Positions 54,141 to 61,529 of a DNA stretch of 64,000 bases are shown in pieces (the first letter of the stretch is position 1; each line of letters starts with the position of its first letter). Both the position numbers and the translations under genes were made by a program. Source of the DNA: Methylophilaceae bacterium LSUCC0401 (GTDB taxonomy: Bacteria; Pseudomonadota; Gammaproteobacteria; Burkholderiales; Methylophilaceae); the NCBI GenBank assembly GCA_024919035.1, contig CP103442.1, positions 744,001-808,000 of the forward strand, written 5' to 3'. The notes beneath the pieces are model-generated. The model did not search any database, had not been told where the DNA came from, and saw only the letters and a program-made list of their open reading frames with translations.

Positions 54141-57100
54141 ATGATTAGGTATATAAATGTTTTTATAAAAAATAAAAAATTTAAATATTTTTATTATGCT
54201 ATTTCATCAATTTTACTTTTAACTTTTTTTGCTGTTTTTTTTGGCTATCACTTTTTTTTAAAACCTAATATCGCTCTCATTAAATCTGATATTGAAACTT
54301 TTGTTTCTAAGGAAACTGGTGGTGTAGTCTCAATTGAAACGTTAAATGTTGATTGGAATATTACAAATCCAAGGTTTCAAATCAGAAACTTTTCAGTTAC
54401 CGATCGAGATAATAATAAAACCATCAATCTTCAGGCCATAGATTTTGAGTTATCCTGGCTCAGTATCTTCAAATTTAAACCCTTACTAAATCAAATTATC
54501 ATTAGCGATATTGATGTTTTGGTTGAAAGAACTGTTGATGATAAGTTAAAAATCGCGGGTATAGAAATTATTGAATCAAAAGATTCAAAATTATCTGACT
54601 GGTTGCTCAACCAAAAAGACATCAAAATTATTAATGGGCAAATTACTTGGCGAGATCATAAACGTGATGCGGCTGATTTAGTCTTACAGGAAATCAACTT
54701 TCACTTCACATCACCTACCTATCTTTCATATTTAGATCGACATAAATTTAAATTAAACACAAAAATTTCAACAGCTACAAAACAACGAATATCTATTAGT
54801 GGCTCTGTTGACTTAGGCTCCATTGATGAAATATCCAAAATAAAATCTGATGTAATGATAGATATCCCACAAGCATATATACCGGCGTTTAAACCATGGA
54901 TTGATTACCCTTTTGATATCAAACAAGGTTATGGTGATTTAAAACTTAAAGCTATTTACGCCAATAACTCGTTCCAGGAGATCAAGTCAATCTTCAACAT
55001 TGATAACTATATCGGCAATTTTAACGTGAATGAAAATAATTACATTAAAATTGATGAGCTTTCTGGATCAGCACTGTATCAAAAAAATAATTCTCAAATA
55101 AGAGTTATTGTTAATGATTTGAATTTTAATGCTAAAGATATAAAACTTAAAAAAAGTGCACTCGAAATTAGCGTAGAAGAAGATCAACCTGTTTTAGTAA
55201 AATTAAAAATGAATGAATTAAATATTGATGCTGCAGAAACACTCCTCAATCAAACTCCATTTTTTACGGAAATCAAAAATCAACTAAAAAATTATAATCC
55301 ATCAGGCCTAATAAAAAATCTTCAATTTTCATGGGAAAAAAATTCAAATTTTATTCTTTCTGGATCTTTTGTTAATTTTGGAATTTCAGAATATGAAAGT
55401 TGGCCAATGATTAACAATTTATCAGCAGTTGCAAATATTAAAAATAAAACTGGGACCCTAGAAATTAATAGCACAGATCTTGATATCAATCATAGTGTTT
55501 TTCTCCGATCAAAAATTCAATTTGATAGTTTAGGAGCAATGATAAGATGGGATGGTAACAACATTAATATCAAGAATGCAACATTACTAAACCAAGATCT
55601 CTTCAGTACCCTCGAAGCTACAGCTAATGTAGCTGATAGCAAAAATCCTGAGATTAATTTAACTGCTAATTTCAAAGCGGGTAATGTATCTCAATTAAAA
55701 AAATATTATCCAAAAAATACTGATCCAGAAATCTTAAGCTGGCTTGATACCTCCCTTTTGAATGGGAGTCTTGACAACTTTTCTATTAAATACAAAGGTC
55801 AACCAAGTAATTTTCCTTTTAATAAGAATAATGGTGAATTTAAAATTTCTGGTTTCTATAAAAATGTAAAGATTGAGTTTGCCACAGGTTATCCGGAAAT
55901 TGTAAATTCAAATTTTCATGTTGAAGTAAATAACAACTTAGTGAAAATGACTTCCACAGATGGAAAAATTGCAAACCAGAATATTCGCTCTCTTACAGTT
56001 GAAAGTGATCTGACCGACAGATCACAAAATATCAATGTAGATTGGATAATTGATGGGTCGGTAAGTGATTTTGTAAAAACAGTAAACAATACTCCCTTGT
56101 ATGAAGATACAGCTCAATTTACCAACCAATTGGTTTCAAGTGGTCAAGGAAGATTAAACCTTAAAATGATTTACCCGGTTTCATCCCCAGACGATCTTAC
56201 ATTTAATGCCTTTTATGAGTTAAATAACGCAAGTTTCGAAAATTTAAGAATTGGACTCCCTAAGATTGAGAATTTCAATGCAAGATTGAATATTAAAAAT
56301 AATTCGTATGGATTTAGTCAAGCCAAGGCAACTTTATTAAATATGCCAATCACTATAGATTTAAGCAACCAGGATGACAATACAAAAATCGTAGCTTATG
56401 GAAAAATAGACGAAGATTTCTTTATAAAAAACCTTGGGCCCACCTGGTTGGGAAGAGTTCAGGGATCATCAGATTGGATTCTAGAATCAAATATATCAAA
56501 ATTATCATCAAGCTTATCAATCACTTCAGATTTAAAAGGGCTTGCTATTGATGGTCCTAAGCCCTTTAAAAAACAAAAAAATGAAGTAAAACTATTATCG
56601 GTAGTAAAAAAACCAACAGTTAAAGGTAAAACAAATTTTGTATTAACGCTGGACAGTAGTATCAATGGAAAAGTTTATTTAGATGCTAAAAATAATCTAT
56701 CAGGTCAAATCAATATCTTAAATAATGAACCTTTTCGGGATAGGAATGGATTATCATTTTTTGCAAATTTTAAGGAAATTAATTTTAGCGACTTCGCATC
56801 ATTACTTAAAATAAATAATGATCAATCAAGTAATTTTAAATTCGATGAGTCAAAAATTAATTTTGAAAAACTGGTTATTGATGGTTTAAATCTTAATCGA
56901 CTTGAAGCAAAAATACTTCCCTCAAAAACAGGAATCAAATTGGCTCTATATTCCAATGAAATTAAAGGTAATATGCTGTGGGATATGAGTCAAAATAAGG
57001 TCATTGGACGCTTTAATAAGGTAATTATTAAAACAGAAGAGCAACCCGGACAACTCACCAAAAAAAATAATTTCAAAACGTTTGATGCATCATTAGAATT

Positions 57101-58004
57101 TGATTTCAAAATTGATCAAATTGTTCTTAATGAGAAAAATTATGGAAAAGTTGAATTGATAGCAGTGAATTCAGACAGTAAAACCTGGGATATTAAAAAT
57201 TTAACCATTATTAATGAGCACAATAGAATAATTGCAGATGGAAAATGGATTGCTGGTGAACAAAACAGTCAATCAAAAATGAACTTCAAATGGAAAATTG
57301 ATAATCTAGAAAAAACTCTTGAACAATTTAATTACCCAAATCTGGTCAAAAAAGGTAATGCAAGATTAAACGGTATCGCCAATTGGGAGGGAAGTCCCTT
57401 CGACTTCAGCCCAGAACTACTTTCGGGAAATTTTTCAATGGATGTACAAAAAGGTGAAATTCTTGAGGCTGAGCCTGGTATTGGAAGGCTATTTGGGCTA
57501 TTAACCTTACAGAATTTACCAAAAAGACTGAGCCTTGATTTTAGTGACCTATTCTCAAAAGGATTTATATTTGATTCTATTAACGCTGGTGTCAGAATGA
57601 ACCAAGGTATACTAAGCTCTAATAATTTTAAAATGATGGGGCCGGCAGCTGAAGTAAATATAGATGGAGAAGTGGATATGATTGCGGAAACACAAAACCT
57701 CCATGTGACTGTTAAGCCTTTTGTCAGCGACTCTTTATCATTAGCAGCTCTAGCAGGTGGTCCACTGGTTGGAGCCGCTGCATTCATTGCACAAAAGATT
57801 TTAAAAGACCCTTTCAATAAAGTTTTAACAGATGAGTATCAAATTACTGGAACCTGGGATGATCCAATTGAAACAGACAAACCAAAGTCTGAAGAATTAT
57901 CCAAACTTGTGGATGAAGAGGTTATTAAACCTTCGGAAAGTATTTTAAAAAAATTAAATATATTTAGCACCGATAAAGAAAAAGATAAAAAAAATGAACA
58001 ATGA
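54141..58004 (+). CDS. yhdP: YhdP-family AsmA-like envelope protein
   Basis: Very long AsmA-like/DUF3971 protein (TIGR02099 type), 1287 residues, close to E. coli YhdP (1266). Members of this group are bridge-like proteins implicated in phospholipid transport to the outer membrane. One N-terminal transmembrane helix (about 16-38) anchors it to the inner membrane; the rest is repetitive beta-structure in the periplasm. The C-terminal AsmA-like block is clear (ARLNGIANWEGSPFDFSPEL, GRLFGLLTLQNLPKRLSLDF, LAGGPLVGAAAFIAQKILKD). It begins 9 nt after acs and overlaps tldD by 11 bp; the yhdP-tldD pairing is conserved. Confidence 0.93.
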   Translation: MIRYINVFIKNKKFKYFYYAISSILLLTFFAVFFGYHFFLKPNIALIKSDIETFVSKETGGVVSIETLNVDWNITNPRFQIRNFSVTDRDNNKTINLQAIDFELSWLSIFKFKPLLNQIIISDIDVLVERTVDDKLKIAGIEIIESKDSKLSDWLLNQKDIKIINGQITWRDHKRDAADLVLQEINFHFTSPTYLSYLDRHKFKLNTKISTATKQRISISGSVDLGSIDEISKIKSDVMIDIPQAYIPAFKPWIDYPFDIKQGYGDLKLKAIYANNSFQEIKSIFNIDNYIGNFNVNENNYIKIDELSGSALYQKNNSQIRVIVNDLNFNAKDIKLKKSALEISVEEDQPVLVKLKMNELNIDAAETLLNQTPFFTEIKNQLKNYNPSGLIKNLQFSWEKNSNFILSGSFVNFGISEYESWPMINNLSAVANIKNKTGTLEINSTDLDINHSVFLRSKIQFDSLGAMIRWDGNNINIKNATLLNQDLFSTLEATANVADSKNPEINLTANFKAGNVSQLKKYYPKNTDPEILSWLDTSLLNGSLDNFSIKYKGQPSNFPFNKNNGEFKISGFYKNVKIEFATGYPEIVNSNFHVEVNNNLVKMTSTDGKIANQNIRSLTVESDLTDRSQNINVDWIIDGSVSDFVKTVNNTPLYEDTAQFTNQLVSSGQGRLNLKMIYPVSSPDDLTFNAFYELNNASFENLRIGLPKIENFNARLNIKNNSYGFSQAKATLLNMPITIDLSNQDDNTKIVAYGKIDEDFFIKNLGPTWLGRVQGSSDWILESNISKLSSSLSITSDLKGLAIDGPKPFKKQKNEVKLLSVVKKPTVKGKTNFVLTLDSSINGKVYLDAKNNLSGQINILNNEPFRDRNGLSFFANFKEINFSDFASLLKINNDQSSNFKFDESKINFEKLVIDGLNLNRLEAKILPSKTGIKLALYSNEIKGNMLWDMSQNKVIGRFNKVIIKTEEQPGQLTKKNNFKTFDASLEFDFKIDQIVLNEKNYGKVELIAVNSDSKTWDIKNLTIINEHNRIIADGKWIAGEQNSQSKMNFKWKIDNLEKTLEQFNYPNLVKKGNARLNGIANWEGSPFDFSPELLSGNFSMDVQKGEILEAEPGIGRLFGLLTLQNLPKRLSLDFSDLFSKGFIFDSINAGVRMNQGILSSNNFKMMGPAAEVNIDGEVDMIAETQNLHVTVKPFVSDSLSLAALAGGPLVGAAAFIAQKILKDPFNKVLTDEYQITGTWDDPIETDKPKSEELSKLVDEEVIKPSESILKKLNIFSTDKEKDKKNEQ

Positions 58005-59427
58005 AATTAATGATTTGATTTTAACTCCTGCAGAGTTGGATAAAAATGCAATTGATAAAATTTTGTTTCAACTTAACAGAGCTAATATTGACTATTATGA
58101 CCTGTATTTTCAATATTCAAAAAATGAATTCTATGCAATTGAAGACGGTCAAGTTAAAAATACATCTTTTAACATCGATAACGGTTGTGGAGTAAGGGCT
58201 ATTTCTGACGAAAAAACGGCTTATGCTTATACAGACGAAGTTAACTTCAGAACATTAATACAGTCTTGTGAGATTGTTAATGCTTTAAAATCTCAAGGTC
58301 AAGAAAAAAAAATTCCAGTTATTAGTTCACAAACAAAACATATGCTTTACCAACCAATTGATCCAGTTATTAACACCGGTAAGCAGAAAATTGAAATTTT
58401 AAAGAAAATCGAATCAATGGCTTTTGCGGTTGATCCCAGAATCAAAAAGGTAAATGCATCTATTGCTGCAGAGTATGATGCTATTTTAATTGTTAATCAA
58501 CAGTCAGAATTCAAAACAGATATTAGACCGCTAGTTCGTCTGTCGTTAAGTATTATTGTTGAGCATAAGGGAAGAAGAGAGCAAGGAACTGCAGGTGGTG
58601 GTGGTCGATTCAGTATTGATTATTTCAATGATCAAATATTAAAAGACTATGTGGATGAAGCTTACCATCAAGCGATTATAAATTTAGAGGCAACCCCATC
58701 ACCTGCAGGATTAATGACTGTAGTATTGGGGCCTGGCTGGCCAGGAATCTTGCTTCATGAAGCCATTGGGCATGGACTTGAAGGTGATTTTAATCGAAAA
58801 AAGACCTCAGCTTTTTCTAATCTTATGGGTGAACAAGTTGCCAATAAAAATATCACCATTGTAGATGATGGGACAATTGTTAACAGACGCGGCTCTTTAA
58901 ATATTGATGATGAAGGCAATCCAACACAAAGAACAACTTTAATTGAAAATGGCATTCTTAAAGGGTATCTCCAGGATACCCTGAATGCTAAATTAATGAA
59001 TATGCCTATCACAGGAAATGGAAGAAGAGAATCGTATGCACACATTCCTATGCCCAGAATGACTAACACGCTGATGACAAATGGAAAAGATAGTCCAGAT
59101 GAGATTATTCAATCAGTCAAAAAAGGCATTTATGCTCCAAATTTTGGTGGGGGCCAGGTTGATATTACTAGTGGAAAATTTGTATTCTCATCCTCACTTG
59201 CCTGGTTGATAGAAGATGGAAAAATAACAAAACCAATTAAGGGTGCGTCAATTGTTGGCAATGGTCCAGATATTCTAAAAAAAGTCTCTATGGTGGGTAA
59301 TGACTCTTCACTTGATAGTGGTGTGGGCACATGTGGAAAGGATGGACAAAGCGTACCGGTAGGCGTTGGGCAGCCAACGCTAAAGATTGACGAAATCCTG
59401 GTTGGCGGCTCTGACACTCAACATTAA
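57994..59427 (+). CDS. tldD: Metalloprotease TldD
   Basis: Zinc-peptidase subunit that with TldE (PmbA) processes modified peptides and unfolded proteins (microcin B17, CcdA in E. coli). The 477-residue protein has the HExxxH zinc motif ILLHEAIGHGLEGDFNRKKT near residue 253, TAGGGGRFSIDYFND near 200 and GGQVDITSGKFVFSSSLAWL near 388. Because PQQ-type peptide maturation also needs a protease in some bacteria (PqqF or TldD-like), a link to the PQQ pathway is conceivable but unproven. tldE is not in the window. Confidence 0.94.
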   Translation: MNNEINDLILTPAELDKNAIDKILFQLNRANIDYYDLYFQYSKNEFYAIEDGQVKNTSFNIDNGCGVRAISDEKTAYAYTDEVNFRTLIQSCEIVNALKSQGQEKKIPVISSQTKHMLYQPIDPVINTGKQKIEILKKIESMAFAVDPRIKKVNASIAAEYDAILIVNQQSEFKTDIRPLVRLSLSIIVEHKGRREQGTAGGGGRFSIDYFNDQILKDYVDEAYHQAIINLEATPSPAGLMTVVLGPGWPGILLHEAIGHGLEGDFNRKKTSAFSNLMGEQVANKNITIVDDGTIVNRRGSLNIDDEGNPTQRTTLIENGILKGYLQDTLNAKLMNMPITGNGRRESYAHIPMPRMTNTLMTNGKDSPDEIIQSVKKGIYAPNFGGGQVDITSGKFVFSSSLAWLIEDGKITKPIKGASIVGNGPDILKKVSMVGNDSSLDSGVGTCGKDGQSVPVGVGQPTLKIDEILVGGSDTQH

Positions 59428-59440
59428 AACTTTAATGTAA

Positions 59441-60004
59441 TTACTTATTTACTCGGTTTTTATATTCTAATGTACGGGTGTCGATCTCAATAAAATCACC
59501 TGTGTCACAAAATAATGGAACCATAAGTTCAAAACCTGTATTTAATTTAGCTGATTTCATAACCTTCCCAGAAGAAGTATCACCTTTAACGGCTGGTTCT
59601 GTGTAGGTGATTTCTCTGGTCACTGAGTTTGGTAACTCAACAGATATTGCCTTTCCTTCATAAAACACAACATCACAGGACATTCCATCCTCAAGGAACT
59701 TTAGCGCGTCTTCCATACTATCCGGGTCTACCTCGTATTGATTGTAATCTTCATCCATAAACACATAAGCGGGATCAGCAAAATAAGAGTAAGTTACTTC
59801 TTTTTTTTCTAAAACTACAATATCAAATTTATCAGAGGCATTAAAAACTGCTTCCATTGATGACTCGTTGAGAAGATTCTTTAATTTCATCTTCACAACA
59901 GCAGAATTACGGCCTGATTTATTATATTCACACTTTAATGCAACCATTGGGTTACCATCGACCATGATTACATTACCAATCCTAACTTCTTGTGCTGTTT
60001 TCAT
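59441..60004 (-). CDS. efp: Elongation factor P (Arg32 type)
   Basis: Relieves ribosome stalling at polyproline stretches. The 187 residues form three beta-barrel domains. The modified loop reads [18 protein letters not shown] with Arg at position 32, the site rhamnosylated by EarP, rather than the Lys34 of the EpmABC system. The sequence strongly resembles Neisseria and other betaproteobacterial EF-P ([20 protein letters not shown]). RBS AAGGG precedes the ATG. earP lies 41 nt upstream on the same strand. Confidence 0.96.
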   Translation of the reverse strand: MKTAQEVRIGNVIMVDGNPMVALKCEYNKSGRNSAVVKMKLKNLLNESSMEAVFNASDKFDIVVLEKKEVTYSYFADPAYVFMDEDYNQYEVDPDSMEDALKFLEDGMSCDVVFYEGKAISVELPNSVTREITYTEPAVKGDTSSGKVMKSAKLNTGFELMVPLFCDTGDFIEIDTRTLEYKNRVNK

Positions 60005-60031
60005 TGCTGCCCTTATAAAAAAATTTTGTAA

Positions 60032-60037
60032 ATTATA
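60032..60037 (-). promoter_or_regulatory. -10 box of efp
   Basis: A perfect TATAAT on the minus strand, 28 nt before the efp ATG, with TTCATT at 18-bp spacing as a poor -35 inside the end of earP. It would allow efp to be transcribed apart from greB-earP. Confidence 0.5.
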
Positions 60038-60045
60038 CTAAATTA

Positions 60046-61023
60046 TTAAATAAATAATGAATAAATTTGTTCAACACCCGATCCTTTTTTTAAAAAATTT
60101 ACTTTGGATATAGAAAAGGTGTCCATTAATGAATTTAAATTATCAAAAATGTACTTCCAATGCTGTTTTAGAATTACTTTAGAATTCCAAAGCATAAATA
60201 TGTCTCTGAATTGATCAGGTAAGTCAATAAAATAAAGATCAATAAAAGCTTCAAGTTTCTTTAAATGTAAATTATCTAATTGATTATATGGTTGCCAAAT
60301 AAAAGGAACTCCTGACAAAATTGCCCTTATGAGACTGTCCTCTCCCCTAACAAAACTTATACTACTCTTTAAAAGCTGAGAATCAAAAGCATTAAAGCTC
60401 ATGAGGTTTTGAGTTCTATTTTTTAAATGAATATCTTGATAATTTGAATCAAATTGAACAATTGAAATATCTTTAAAATTACTGGTTAAATTATTAATGG
60501 ATTCGTGAATCTTGTCATTATAATATGAAAAAAATGTAACAACATTTGGAGTATTAAATTCTTTTTTTTTTTGAAAAAACTCTACGTCATTAATACTATA
60601 AATAGGCGCTCCCGCCTGCATTGAAATTCCAGGAAAATAGTTTATTTTTTTAAAAGATTTATTTAAGCTATGTTTGAGATGAAAACCATTAACCCATTCT
60701 TCGCAGGAAAAATACTCATAATTAATTACTAACGCATTAGGTGAGATATTTTTTTCATAATTTTTGGGAAATTTAGTGTCAAAAATTGTAATGATTCGAT
60801 CACTTGGTTTAGGTGAGAAATTGACCTGATGAAGATCGTATAAATTTATATTTTTATGTAGTCTATTGATTCGGAGGACCTCTGTAGAAAGGTCATTAAT
60901 TGATATAAATAGGTTTACTTTTTCTTTGTAGAGAGATGCTAGATCGTTAGCAAGGCGAATTGGAATTGTCAGATCCCCAAAATTGTCAATATATTCCGAA
61001 AATATATCAATCCCGGTATTCAT
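60046..61023 (-). CDS. earP: EF-P arginine rhamnosyltransferase EarP
   Basis: GT-B glycosyltransferase that transfers rhamnose from dTDP-beta-L-rhamnose to Arg32 of EF-P. The 325-residue protein keeps the N-terminal catalytic motif YIDNFGDLTIPIRLANDLA, with Asp13 and Asp17 matching the residues essential in other EarP. The donor-binding block SFVRGEDSLIRAILSGVPFI and WQPYNQLDNLHLKKLEAFID also match. It is shorter than the usual 370-380 residues. Adjacency to efp with Arg32 confirms the role. It overlaps greB by 4 bp. Confidence 0.93.
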   Translation of the reverse strand: MNTGIDIFSEYIDNFGDLTIPIRLANDLASLYKEKVNLFISINDLSTEVLRINRLHKNINLYDLHQVNFSPKPSDRIITIFDTKFPKNYEKNISPNALVINYEYFSCEEWVNGFHLKHSLNKSFKKINYFPGISMQAGAPIYSINDVEFFQKKKEFNTPNVVTFFSYYNDKIHESINNLTSNFKDISIVQFDSNYQDIHLKNRTQNLMSFNAFDSQLLKSSISFVRGEDSLIRAILSGVPFIWQPYNQLDNLHLKKLEAFIDLYFIDLPDQFRDIFMLWNSKVILKQHWKYIFDNLNSLMDTFSISKVNFLKKGSGVEQIYSLFI

Positions 61024-61502
61024 AAATACTTGATTGATAATATCTCAATTGTAATAATACCGGAGGGTGTTTCGTAAGATATGACATCCCCCTCTTCCTT
61101 CCCTAAAATTGCTTTTGATAGGGGGGATAACCAACTAATTTTTTTTTCATTTGGATTTATTTCTGGAACACCCACAATTTGTATTTGATTATGAGAGTTG
61201 TCTATCAGATTTAAATAATCAACAGTAGCGCCAAAAAAAATATGAGATCTATTTTCTTGTTCTTTTGGATCAATAATTTTAGAGTCCTCAATGGCTGTTA
61301 ATAAATATTTTACTCTTGAATCAATTTGCCTTAATCGTTTCTTCCCATAGATGTAATCCCCATTTTCAGAACGATCTCCATTACTTGCAGCCCATGAAAC
61401 GTCTCTTATAACTGAAGGTCTCTCAACCTTTAACAAATGGTTTAACTCCTGACGAAGTCTTAAAAAACCAGTTTTTGTAAGATAAGAAGTGTGCTCGCTC
61501 AT
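61020..61502 (-). CDS. greB: Transcription elongation factor GreB
   Basis: Rescues backtracked RNA polymerase by stimulating transcript cleavage. The 160-residue protein has the N-terminal coiled coil (about 1-80; YLTKTGFLRLRQELNHLLKV and SNGDRSENGDYIYGKKRLRQ with the acidic tip) and the C-terminal FKBP-like domain (WLSPLSKAILGKEEGDVISY). DRSENGDYIYGKKRLRQID is closer to GreB than GreA. It starts 27 bp from the divergent nuclease gene. Confidence 0.92.
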   Translation of the reverse strand: MSEHTSYLTKTGFLRLRQELNHLLKVERPSVIRDVSWAASNGDRSENGDYIYGKKRLRQIDSRVKYLLTAIEDSKIIDPKEQENRSHIFFGATVDYLNLIDNSHNQIQIVGVPEINPNEKKISWLSPLSKAILGKEEGDVISYETPSGIITIEILSIKYL

Positions 61503-61529
61503 AATAAATTTTTACTATAGAATCAAAAT

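Noticed and set aside
57332-57817. Minus-strand frame of 161 codons opposite yhdP
   Set aside because: It covers the well-conserved C-terminal AsmA-like block of yhdP on the other strand; Ser/Pro-rich composition is typical of an antisense reading.
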